The position numbers and the translations under genes were made by a program. A stretch of DNA of 64,000 nt from positions 310,001 through 374,000 of the forward strand of contig WGNF01000007.1 of the NCBI GenBank assembly GCA_016124615.1, read 5' to 3'. Origin of the DNA: Paracoccaceae bacterium (GTDB lineage: Bacteria; Pseudomonadota; Alphaproteobacteria; Rhodobacterales; Rhodobacteraceae). The notes under the pieces are model-generated. The model was not told the origin of the DNA. It saw nothing but the letters and a program-made list of their open reading frames with translations, and did not search any database. The first letter of the stretch is position 1. Each line of letters begins with the position of its first letter. This document shows positions 26,838 to 35,837 of this stretch, piece by piece.

Positions 26838-27961
26838 AGCACCGCATCCACCACTGCCCGCAGCCGCCCCATCGTGCCGTCGACGTCGTAAAGCTTGTCG
26901 AGCCCGAACAGGCCCAGCCGGAAGGTCCGGAACCCCTCGGGCTCGTCGCATTGCAGCGGCACGCCGGCCGCGATCTGCATGCCCTTGGCCGCGAACTTCT
27001 TGCCGTTCTGCACCTCGGGGTCGTCGGTGTAGCTGACCACCACGCCCGGCGCGCCGAAGCCTTCGGCCGCGACCGACCGCACGCCCTTGGCCGCCAGCAT
27101 CGCACGAACCCCGTCACCCAGCGCCCATTGCGCCTCTTTCAGGCGGGCGAACCCGTAATCGCGCGTTTCGGCCATCGTGTCGCGGAAGGCTGCCAGCGCG
27201 TCGGTGGGCATCGTCGCATGATAGGCGTGGCCGCCCTTTTCATAGGCTTCCATGATGGAAAGCCACTTCTTCAGGTCCAGCGCGAAGCTAGAGGACGTGG
27301 TGCCGTCGATCCGCGCCCGCGCCCGGTCCGACAGCATCACCAGCCCGGCCGAGGGCGAGGCCGACCAGCCCTTTTGCGGCGCAGAGATCAGCACATCCAC
27401 CCCGGTCGCCTTCATGTCGACCCAGACGCAGCCCGAGGCGATGCAATCGAGCACGAAGAGCGCGCCCACGTCATGCGCCGCTTCGGCCAGCGCCTTCAGG
27501 TAGTCGTCGGGCAGGATCAGCCCGGCCGAGGTTTCCACATGCGGGGCAAAGACCACATCGGGCTTCGCGTCATGGATTTTCGCCACCACCTCTTCGATCG
27601 GCGCCGGGGCAAAGGGCGCCTGCTGCACGTTGGCCGAGGTTCGCGCCTTCATCACCGTGGTTTCGCTGGCAAAACCGCCCGCCTCGAAAATCTGCGTCCA
27701 GCGATAGCTGAACCAGCCGTTGCGCACGATGAATGCATGGCGGCCGCCCGCGAACTGGCGCGCCACCGATTCCATCCCGTAGGTGCCGCCGCCCGGCACT
27801 AGCGCCACCGAGGCGGCGCCGTAAACCTCTTTCAGCATTGCCGAAATGTCGCGCATCACGCCCTGAAAGCGCGCCGACATATGGTTCAGCGACCGGTCGG
27901 TGAACACGACCGAGAATTCCTGCAATCCATCGGGATCGACATCGGGCAGAAGGGCGGGCAT
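26834..27961 (-). CDS. Class V PLP-dependent aminotransferase (alanine/serine-glyoxylate type)
   Basis: 375 residues. The fold-type I class V pattern is clear: GGGTYGMESVARQF binds the cofactor phosphate, VLDCIASGCVWVDM holds the Asp that contacts the PLP ring, and SAPQKGWSASPS carries the Schiff-base lysine. The family includes serine-glyoxylate and alanine-glyoxylate aminotransferases and phosphonate transaminases; the exact pair is uncertain. It stands alone between the hydroxylase (convergent) and the Lrp pair. Confidence 0.88.
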   Translation of the reverse strand: MPALLPDVDPDGLQEFSVVFTDRSLNHMSARFQGVMRDISAMLKEVYGAASVALVPGGGTYGMESVARQFAGGRHAFIVRNGWFSYRWTQIFEAGGFASETTVMKARTSANVQQAPFAPAPIEEVVAKIHDAKPDVVFAPHVETSAGLILPDDYLKALAEAAHDVGALFVLDCIASGCVWVDMKATGVDVLISAPQKGWSASPSAGLVMLSDRARARIDGTTSSSFALDLKKWLSIMEAYEKGGHAYHATMPTDALAAFRDTMAETRDYGFARLKEAQWALGDGVRAMLAAKGVRSVAAEGFGAPGVVVSYTDDPEVQNGKKFAAKGMQIAAGVPLQCDEPEGFRTFRLGLFGLDKLYDVDGTMGRLRAVVDAVL

Positions 27962-28086
27962 CGGGGTCTCCTCTCAGGGCTTTTCCCCGACATAGCCCGC
28001 CCGGCGGCGGATTTCATCCCGGAACCGTCAGGTGCGGCGCTTTCTCTGCCGCGGCGCGGTTTCCGATCGGAACGCCGTGCCGCCTG

Positions 28087-28545
28087 CTAGCCCAGCGGGC
28101 CGGGCCGCCGTTCCTCGCTCAAGAGCACGTTGGCATCGACCTGCCCCAGCCCCGGCAGCGTCAGGATGCGCCGCCGCAGCACCCGCTCGAAATCCGCCAG
28201 ATCGCGGGCCACCACCCGCAGGCGGTAGTCGTAAAGGCCAAGGATGTGCTGCACCGTCTGCACCTCGGGGATCGCCGTCACCGCGCGTTCGAAATCCTCC
28301 AGGCTGACGCGGCCCTTGGTGGCCAGTTTCACGCCCAGAAACACCGTCACGCCAAAGCCCAGCGCCTCGCGATCTACCACCACGCGGCGCCCGCGGAACA
28401 CGCCCGCCTCTTGTAGCCGTTTCAGCCGCCGCCAGGCCGCCGGTTGCGACAGCCCGAACCGGCGGCCCAGCTCGCCCGCCGACAGGGTGGCATCCTGCAC
28501 CAACGCGCGGAGGAAACCGCGGTCGATGTCGTCCAGCGCGATCAC
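28087..28545 (-). CDS. Lrp/AsnC family transcriptional regulator (second of tandem pair)
   Basis: 152 residues: winged helix (ELGRRFGLSQPAAWRRLKRL, about 23-42) and a C-terminal RAM ligand-binding domain (VQTVQHILGLYDYRLRVV). Family members sense amino acids and form dimers or octamers. Its start overlaps the stop of the upstream Lrp gene by four bases (ATGA), so both are co-translated and may form mixed oligomers. Confidence 0.93.
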   Translation of the reverse strand: MIALDDIDRGFLRALVQDATLSAGELGRRFGLSQPAAWRRLKRLQEAGVFRGRRVVVDREALGFGVTVFLGVKLATKGRVSLEDFERAVTAIPEVQTVQHILGLYDYRLRVVARDLADFERVLRRRILTLPGLGQVDANVLLSEERRPGPLG

Positions 28546-29000
28546 AGCGGCAACCCCTCGCCCGCCTTGATCACCGCCACATGCATGAGCGCCTCGATAT
28601 CGGCGATATGGGGCAGGGCGAGGATGCGGTCGCGGTAAACCTCTTGGTAATGCGCGATATCGCGGGCGATCACGTCCAGCCGCACATCGACCCGGCCGAG
28701 GAAGGTCTGAATCTCGATCACCTCGGGCACCGCGCGGGCGGCCGCGATGAACTCGTCAAAGGCACGCGGGTTGGTCTTGTCCAAGGTGAAGCGCAAGCTG
28801 ACCTCAACCTCATACCCCAGCGCGCGCCAGTCGATCACCGCCTCTTGCCCTTTCAGCACGCCGCCCGCTTTCAGCCGGTCGAGCCGCCGCCAGCAGGTCG
28901 CCGCCGTCACCCCGGCGCGTTCGGCCAGATCGGCCATCGCGAGGTCAGGCTCTGCCATCAGGTGGCGCAGGATGCGCCGGTCGGTATCGTCGATCTGCAT
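28542..29000 (-). CDS. Lrp/AsnC family transcriptional regulator (first of tandem pair)
   Basis: 152 residues, same architecture as its neighbour: helix-turn-helix around DLAERAGVTAATCWRRLDRL and RAM domain with VIEIQTFLGRVDVRLDVI. The two are clear paralogues of equal length but well diverged. It is divergent from ilvC, with 132 bases between, so control of ilvC or of its own operon in response to branched-chain amino acids is a natural guess, not shown by the sequence. Confidence 0.93.
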   Translation of the reverse strand: MQIDDTDRRILRHLMAEPDLAMADLAERAGVTAATCWRRLDRLKAGGVLKGQEAVIDWRALGYEVEVSLRFTLDKTNPRAFDEFIAAARAVPEVIEIQTFLGRVDVRLDVIARDIAHYQEVYRDRILALPHIADIEALMHVAVIKAGEGLPL

Positions 29001-29069
29001 GAACTTTCCGCCATCTGGCCTTCTCGATTATGGCTTCTCGCAGAATAGCCGCAAATCCGCAAACTATGA

Positions 29070-30155
<1,086 letters not shown>

Positions 30156-30165
30156 CCTAAGATTT

Positions 30166-30195
30166 GGGGGGCCCGGCACTGCGCCGGGCCCCCTT
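30166..30195 (+). terminator. Intrinsic terminator behind ilvC
   Basis: An eleven-base stem GGGGGCCCGGC / GCCGGGCCCCC with loop ACTGC starts ten bases after the ilvC stop. The following sequence TTGCCCTTCT is only modestly T-rich, so termination may be partial before the malonyl-CoA decarboxylase gene. Confidence 0.65.
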
Positions 30196-30218
30196 GCCCT
30201 TCTGCCGGGAGCCAGCTC

Positions 30219-31517
30219 ATGGACATGACGCCGAGCTTTCTGAGCGACCTTCTGACCCGCGTCGCCATCATCGGTCGCGGGCTTTCGACGCAGACCGACC
30301 GCACGCCGCTCGCCGATCTCTGCGCCACGCTGGTCACCGGCCGCGGCGAGGCGACCAGCCTTGCCGTTGCCCGCACCATCCTTGACCGTTACGCGGCCCT
30401 CGCCCCCGAGGGAAAACGCGCGTTCCTGTGCGAACTGCTTACCCGCTTCGGCCCCGATCCGGCCCGGCTCGACGCCGCACTTGCCGCCCATCAGGCCGAC
30501 CCCGGCCCGGCGAGCCTGCGCGCGCTGCACGCCGCCAGCGAACCGGCCAGCCAGGAGCTGATCCGCCGCCTGAACCGCACCCCCGGCGGCACCGCCGACC
30601 TTGTGGCGCTGCGTGCAGACCTGCTGGGGCTGCTGCGCGAGGCGCCGGAACTGGCCGCACTTGACGGCGACTTTCGCCACCTTTTCACCTCGTGGTTCAA
30701 TCGCGGCTTTCTCGAACTGCGGCGGATCGACTGGTCCACCCCGGCCGAGGTGCTGGAAAAGATCATCGCCTATGAAGCCGTGCACGAGATCCGCGGCTGG
30801 GATGATCTCCGCCGCCGGGTCGCGGCACCTGACCGCCGGTTGTACGCCTTCTTCCATCCGGCGCTGCGCCACGATCCGCTGATCTTCGTCGAGGTGGCGC
30901 TGACCGCCGCGGTTCCCGGCGCGATCGGCCCGATCCTTGCCGAAGACCGGCCGCCGGTCGCGCCCGGCGCGGCCACCACGGCTGTGTTCTACTCGATCTC
31001 GAACTGCCAGAAGGGGCTGCGCGGCATTTCCTTCGGCAATTTCCTGATCAAGCAGGTGGTCGAGGAACTACGCCGCGACTTCGATACGCTGACGACCTTC
31101 GTCACCCTTTCGCCGGTTCCGGGCCTGCGGTCCTGGGCCGAGGCCGAGGCGGCCCGCGACGACCCCCGCCTGACGCCCGGCCAGCGAGCGCTTGTCGCGC
31201 ACCTTGCGCAAAGCCCCGAGGCGACGGACGATCCCGCGCTGGCCAGCCTCGCCGCCCGCTACCTTGCCATGCCGGACAGCCCCGGCGCCGGGGCACGCGA
31301 CCCGGTGGCGCGCTTTCACCTTGGCAACGGCGCCCGGCTTGACCGCATCCACCTGATGGCCGACCCCAGCGCCAATGGCGTGAAGGCGTCATGGGGCGTG
31401 ATGGTGAACTACCTCTACGATCTTGGCGCGATCGAACGGAACCACGAGGCTTTCGCCACGCGGGGCGAAATCATCGCGGCGCCCGCGATCCAGCGCCTCG
31501 GCCGCGCGACAAAATAG
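30219..31517 (+). CDS. Malonyl-CoA decarboxylase
   Basis: 432 residues covering the N-terminal helical and C-terminal acyltransferase-like domains of MLYCD. LFTSWFNRGFLELRRIDW, RLYAFFHPALRHDPLIFVEV and FYSISNCQKGLRGISFGNFL are hallmark blocks; the family's catalytic Ser/His pair lies in the C-terminal half. The enzyme forms acetyl-CoA from malonyl-CoA; in alphaproteobacteria it serves malonate use or disposal. No malonyl-CoA synthetase (matB) or malonate transporter is adjacent, so the physiological source is unclear. It sits 63 bases after ilvC, probably separately transcribed given the hairpin between them. Confidence 0.93.
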   Translation: MDMTPSFLSDLLTRVAIIGRGLSTQTDRTPLADLCATLVTGRGEATSLAVARTILDRYAALAPEGKRAFLCELLTRFGPDPARLDAALAAHQADPGPASLRALHAASEPASQELIRRLNRTPGGTADLVALRADLLGLLREAPELAALDGDFRHLFTSWFNRGFLELRRIDWSTPAEVLEKIIAYEAVHEIRGWDDLRRRVAAPDRRLYAFFHPALRHDPLIFVEVALTAAVPGAIGPILAEDRPPVAPGAATTAVFYSISNCQKGLRGISFGNFLIKQVVEELRRDFDTLTTFVTLSPVPGLRSWAEAEAARDDPRLTPGQRALVAHLAQSPEATDDPALASLAARYLAMPDSPGAGARDPVARFHLGNGARLDRIHLMADPSANGVKASWGVMVNYLYDLGAIERNHEAFATRGEIIAAPAIQRLGRATK

Positions 31518-31521
31518 GCCG

Positions 31522-32865
31522 TCAGACCCGCGCCCGGATCTCGGCCACGATGCTGCCGACAACGTCGGCCAGCAGCGCCTCGTCGGTGCATTCGGCCATC
31601 ACCCGCACCAAGGGCTCGGTGCCCGACTTGCGGATCAAGAGCCGCCCGCAGCCATTCAGCCGCACCTCGGATGCCGCGATGATCGCCTGCACCTCGGGCG
31701 CGTTCAGCGGTTCCTGCCCGTCGCCGTAGCGGACGTTCTGCAGCAGCTGCGGCACCCGTTCAAAGCTGTGCACCAGCTCCGAGGCGGGTAGCCCGGTTTG
31801 CACCATCTCGCCGAGGAAATGCAGCCCGGCGATCAGCCCGTCGCCAGTGGTGGCGTAGTCGGTCATGACGATATGGCCCGACTGTTCGCCGCCCAGGTTC
31901 CAGCCGCCGCGCCGCATCGCCTCGACCACGTAGCGGTCGCCGACCGGCGTCCGTTCCAGCCGGATGCTCTTGCTGCCAAGGTAGTGTTCCAGCCCGAGGT
32001 TCGACATCACGGTGGCGACCAGCGTGTTGTGGTGCAGCCGCCCCTCGGCCGCCCAGCGGGCCGCGAAAAGCGCCATGATCTGATCGCCGTCGGCGATCTT
32101 GCCGGTCTCGTCGATGATCATCACCCGGTCCGCGTCGCCGTCCAGCGTGATGCCAAGGTGCGCGCCCTCGGCCACCACACGCGCCGCGCAGGTTTCGGGA
32201 TGGGTGGAGCCGCAGTTTTCGTTGATGTTGAAGCCGTTGGGCGACACGCCGATGGCGATGACCTCGGCGCCAAGTTCCCACAGCGCCTCGGGCGCGGCCT
32301 TGTAGATCGCGCCATTGGCGCAATCCACGACGATCTTCAGCCCGGCCAACGCCCCCCGGCCGGGGAAGGTGGTCTTGACGTATTCCACATAGCGGCCGCG
32401 TGCGTCGTCGATCCGCCGCGCGCTGCCGATGGCATCCGATTCCGCCAGCGGCACCGGCCCCTCCACGATCTTCTCGATCGCGCGTTCGGCGTCATCCGAC
32501 AGCTTGAACCCGTCGGGGCCGAAGAACTTGATTCCGTTGTCATAATAGGGGTTGTGGCTGGCCGAGATCATGATCCCCAGATCGGCCCGCATCGAGCGCG
32601 TCAGGTAGCCCACCGCCGGCGTCGGCACCGGGCCCAGCAGCAGCACGTTCATGCCGGTCGAGGCGAGCCCGGCGGTCAGCGCCGTCTCGATCATGTAGCC
32701 AGACCGTCGCGTGTCCTTGCCGATCACGACGCGATGACCGTTGCGGCCGTCGGTGCGAAAGAACTCGCCTGCCGCGGCGCCCAGTTTCAGCGCCATGTCG
32801 GCGGTCATCGGATAGGCGTTGGCGCGGCCCCGCACCCCATCGGTTCCGAACAGTTTCCGTGTCAT
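31522..32865 (-). CDS. glmM: Phosphoglucosamine mutase
   Basis: 447 residues. [10 protein letters not shown] starts the alpha-phosphohexomutase fold, the phosphoserine lies in [12 protein letters not shown], the metal loop is LDGDADRV, and the sugar-binding loop is GGEQSGH. It makes glucosamine-1-phosphate for peptidoglycan and lipopolysaccharide. The start has a GGGAG ribosome site and lies one base past the folP stop, so folP and glmM are coupled as in many proteobacteria. Confidence 0.98.
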   Translation of the reverse strand: MTRKLFGTDGVRGRANAYPMTADMALKLGAAAGEFFRTDGRNGHRVVIGKDTRRSGYMIETALTAGLASTGMNVLLLGPVPTPAVGYLTRSMRADLGIMISASHNPYYDNGIKFFGPDGFKLSDDAERAIEKIVEGPVPLAESDAIGSARRIDDARGRYVEYVKTTFPGRGALAGLKIVVDCANGAIYKAAPEALWELGAEVIAIGVSPNGFNINENCGSTHPETCAARVVAEGAHLGITLDGDADRVMIIDETGKIADGDQIMALFAARWAAEGRLHHNTLVATVMSNLGLEHYLGSKSIRLERTPVGDRYVVEAMRRGGWNLGGEQSGHIVMTDYATTGDGLIAGLHFLGEMVQTGLPASELVHSFERVPQLLQNVRYGDGQEPLNAPEVQAIIAASEVRLNGCGRLLIRKSGTEPLVRVMAECTDEALLADVVGSIVAEIRARV

Positions 32866-32866
32866 G

Positions 32867-33877
32867 TCAATTCTCCCGTCCCACCGATACACTCTGCCAC
32901 AGCGCCAGCGCCTGTCGCGTCTCGGGCACATCATGCACCCGGACGATCTGCACCCCCTGCGCGATCCCGGCAAGGGCCAGCGCCACCGAACCCGGCATCC
33001 GGTCTTTTGCCGCAGGCGCCCCGCCGATGGTGCCGATGAACCGCTTGCGCGACACGCCCAGCAGGATCGGGCAGCCGAGCGTGTGAAACAGCGACAACCG
33101 CCGCAGCAGGGCAAGGTTGTGCGCCGCAGTCTTGCCGAAGCCGATCCCCGGATCAATCAGGATGCGGGACCGGGCGATCCCCGCCGCCTCGGCAAAGGCC
33201 ACCCGGTCGGCAAGATAGTCGTAGACGTCGAGCAGCACATCGTCATAGCGCGGGTCGGCCTGCATCGTCGCAGGCGTGCCCCTGGCGTGCATCAGGCAAA
33301 CCGGGGCGCCGCTGGCCGCGACCACGGCGGCCATCCCGGCATCGAAGCCGAACGCCGACACGTCATTGACGATCCGCGCCCCCGCCGTCAGCGCCGCCTG
33401 CGCCACCCCGGCCTTGCGGGTGTCGATCGACACCGGCGCCGCCCCCGCCGCCCGCAGCGCGGCAATCACCGGCGCGGTGCGCGCAATCTCTTCGGCCACC
33501 GGCACCTCGGCCGCGCCGGGCCGGGTGCTTTCGCCGCCGACATCAAGGATATCCGCCCCGGCGGCCTGCATCGCGCGGGCATGGCCCACCGCGTCGGCAG
33601 GCGTGGCATGGTCGCCGCCGTCAGAAAAGCTGTCGGGCGTCACGTTCAGGATGCCCATGATCCGCGGCCGGTCGAGCGTGAGGCCCGCCAGATCGGCGCG
33701 CGGCGCGGCGATCCGGGCCAGCAGGTCGGCCGGGGTTGAATCAAGACCGATGACCTCTGGCGCAGCGTCGCGACGCAACACCTCGACCCGGTCGAACCAG
33801 CACCAGCCCCCCGCCAGCGGCAGCGCGCCCGCGGGGCGGGCGGCGTCTGTCATCGGGATCGGTCGGTAATAGATCAT
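32867..33877 (-). CDS. folP: Dihydropteroate synthase
   Basis: 336 residues, about 50 more than the minimal enzyme because of an N-terminal extension of about 65 residues. The first signature [16 protein letters not shown] and second [16 protein letters not shown] are exact, with the late SRKRFIG. It condenses pABA with dihydropterin pyrophosphate, the sulfonamide target. It is the middle gene of the folB-folP-glmM operon, 66 bases after folB. The start could instead be residue 9 (33853). Confidence 0.97.
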   Translation of the reverse strand: MIYYRPIPMTDAARPAGALPLAGGWCWFDRVEVLRRDAAPEVIGLDSTPADLLARIAAPRADLAGLTLDRPRIMGILNVTPDSFSDGGDHATPADAVGHARAMQAAGADILDVGGESTRPGAAEVPVAEEIARTAPVIAALRAAGAAPVSIDTRKAGVAQAALTAGARIVNDVSAFGFDAGMAAVVAASGAPVCLMHARGTPATMQADPRYDDVLLDVYDYLADRVAFAEAAGIARSRILIDPGIGFGKTAAHNLALLRRLSLFHTLGCPILLGVSRKRFIGTIGGAPAAKDRMPGSVALALAGIAQGVQIVRVHDVPETRQALALWQSVSVGREN

Positions 33878-33943
33878 GCGGTGGGTCCGCCCCTTGGGTC
33901 ATCCGGCCCGTGTGGTGCCGCAGACCGGGGCGCATGGCAAGGG

Positions 33944-34858
33944 TCAGCCCTCCAGCCGTTCCACCGGGACGCGGCTTCCCGCCGGAACCGAAACATGGCC
34001 GTGAACGACGAACCTGTCGGCAGCCAGCGTTTCCGCCAGCCACAGCGCCAGCGCCACCGGGTCATGCGCGCCCGGCCCGTCCACCGCGTCCAGCACCAGC
34101 TTCGACGGCGCCCAGACGACGGTTTGCCCGTGCTTCATCGCCCAGTCGATCTCGGTCCGGCTGGAAACCACCACGCAGCGACGGTCGCGCCCGGCCAGCA
34201 CCCAGCCGTTCTGCTCGATCGCCAGCAGGTCGATGCGCCGCTGCGCCGCCTTCGCGGCCGACCGGGGCGAGGCGCCGTCAGGCAGCCCGACGGTCAGGAT
34301 CAGCGGCAGCCCGCGCGCCTCCAGCACCGTCAGCCGGGCGGGCAGGTCGGGCGCGGCAATCGCGGCATTGTCGAGAAACACCACCAGCGGGTGCAGCGCC
34401 GCCTCGACACCATCGGCGCGAACGGCGCGCAGCGGCGCCTCGGCGCGCGAGCGGACGATTTCCACCCCCAGCGCGCCCGGCCCGCGATCAAGCTTCTCGA
34501 TTCGCACGAAGACGCGCATCGCCTGCGGTTCGGCAAGGATACGTTCGGCGACGCGGGCGGCCAGCGTCTCCAGCAGGTTCAGCCGCGCGGCGCCCAGTTC
34601 GGCGGCAATCGCCTCGGTGATGCGGTCGTAGGACAGGATGCGATCCACATCGTCGTCGATCGGGGCGGGATGCGGGCGCACCTCGACCACCACGTTGAAG
34701 CGGATGCGCTGGGTGGTGCCGCGTTCGGCCTGAAACGCACCGATTTCCACCTCTACCACATGGTCGCGCAGGCTGATGCGGTCGCGCGGGTCGGCGCTGG
34801 CGGTGGCCTCGGCACGCTCTTCGGGATGCGCGAAGGCAAGGCGGATATCGGTTGTCAT
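33944..34858 (-). CDS. folB: Dihydroneopterin aldolase with uncharacterised C-terminal domain
   Basis: 304 residues, more than twice the usual about 120. Residues about 30-150 form the FolB domain: ISLRDHVVEVEIGAFQAERG, DRILSYDRITEAI, LNLLETLAARVAERIL and the active-site lysine in VRIEKLDRGPGALGVE. The remaining about 150 residues (LHPLVVFLDN... to SVPAGSRVPVERLEG) are alpha/beta in pattern; I do not recognise the fold. FolB makes the hydroxymethyl pterin precursor of folate. It is first in folB-folP-glmM. The ATG at 34858 was chosen because upstream residues are not conserved. Confidence 0.92.
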   Translation of the reverse strand: MTTDIRLAFAHPEERAEATASADPRDRISLRDHVVEVEIGAFQAERGTTQRIRFNVVVEVRPHPAPIDDDVDRILSYDRITEAIAAELGAARLNLLETLAARVAERILAEPQAMRVFVRIEKLDRGPGALGVEIVRSRAEAPLRAVRADGVEAALHPLVVFLDNAAIAAPDLPARLTVLEARGLPLILTVGLPDGASPRSAAKAAQRRIDLLAIEQNGWVLAGRDRRCVVVSSRTEIDWAMKHGQTVVWAPSKLVLDAVDGPGAHDPVALALWLAETLAADRFVVHGHVSVPAGSRVPVERLEG

Positions 34859-34968
34859 GGTCTCTCCGTCAGGCGCGACCGAGGGCCGCTGCCGACGCTT
34901 ATACGCCGGCGTCACCCGGCCCACCATGTCCGGTGGCGGCACGACGGGGCGCGGCTGCGACCTGCCGG

Positions 34969-35655
34969 TCAGTTCGAGGCGAGCTGCACCGGGTCGCGGT
35001 AGAACACATGGGCACCGATCTGGGCGGTTTCCTCGAACTGGTGCGACCAGCTTGGCCAGACGGCGGTGGTGTGGAAATGCGTGGCACCGTCGGTCAGCGT
35101 GCGCGGCGCGCCATCAAGGATCAGCCGCGCGATCTTGCCCGCCTTGTCGTAAGACGCCTGATCGTTGATCGCGTCGGTATGGCCGTCGCAGGTAAAGCTG
35201 AACTGGCAGGCGAATTTGTGCCCCGAGCCCTGATTGACCACCGAGCAGATGTCATGCGGAAAGTTGGGCGCGTCGGCGCGGTTGGCGATGACTTCGGCGA
35301 CCGCGAATTCACCCTTCACGGATTCGCCGCGCGCCTCGAAATAGATCGCGCGGGTCAGGCAGGACCATTGCTCGTCGCCCGTGGCAACCGGCAGCGTGTC
35401 AAGCCATGCATCGTCGTATTGCACGTTCGTCGTGGCGGTATCGCCGGGTTTCACCGGCGGCGTGGTGATTTGCTGAATCCGGTTCGGCGCGACCGCCGTC
35501 AGGGCCGAGCGTTCCTGCCCGAGCAGCATCGACAGACGGGTATCCACCGAGATACCCGGATCGGCCGATTGACCCACGGTCGCGTCGGCATTGGCCGCCC
35601 CGCTCATGGTCAGCAGCACCGCAATGCCGCACGCCCAGACCTTCAGCACATTCAT
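34969..35655 (-). CDS. Cell wall hydrolase, SleB family
   Basis: 228 residues with signal peptide MNVLKVWACGIAVLLTMSGA. The SleB/hydrolase_2 domain starts at LTRAIYFEARGES with the catalytic Glu, then GEFAVAEVIANRAD and a Cys-containing loop (DICSVVNQGSGHKFACQFS), typical of SleB-like lytic transglycosylases. In non-sporulating alphaproteobacteria these act on peptidoglycan during growth. The upstream in-frame extension to 35763 was rejected because it would hide the signal peptide. A 20-base palindrome lies about 90 bases upstream. Confidence 0.9.
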   Translation of the reverse strand: MNVLKVWACGIAVLLTMSGAANADATVGQSADPGISVDTRLSMLLGQERSALTAVAPNRIQQITTPPVKPGDTATTNVQYDDAWLDTLPVATGDEQWSCLTRAIYFEARGESVKGEFAVAEVIANRADAPNFPHDICSVVNQGSGHKFACQFSFTCDGHTDAINDQASYDKAGKIARLILDGAPRTLTDGATHFHTTAVWPSWSHQFEETAQIGAHVFYRDPVQLASN

Positions 35656-35743
35656 GATTTCCGTTCCCGGCACCGTTCCCTCGACCCCGCCCGAGAGCAG
35701 CGCCATCGGCCGCGCTAGAGAGAAAAGCCCCACGAGTCGAGTG

Positions 35744-35763
35744 TTGTGGCATTTATGCCACAA
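35744..35763. promoter_or_regulatory. Perfect 20-base palindrome upstream of the SleB-type gene
   Basis: TTGTGGCAT-TT-ATGCCACAA: nine-base perfect arms with a two-base centre. The A run on one side and lack of a T run downstream on either coding strand argue against a terminator, so it looks like a regulator operator. It lies between the end of the PPDK-like gene and the SleB-type gene start. Confidence 0.5.
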
Positions 35764-35837
35764 AAATAGGCGGGAATCCGCGAGTCGCGCCCGTTACGGA
35801 TGCGGTCGCGGCAAAGTCAAGCTGCGGTGCGGCAACA

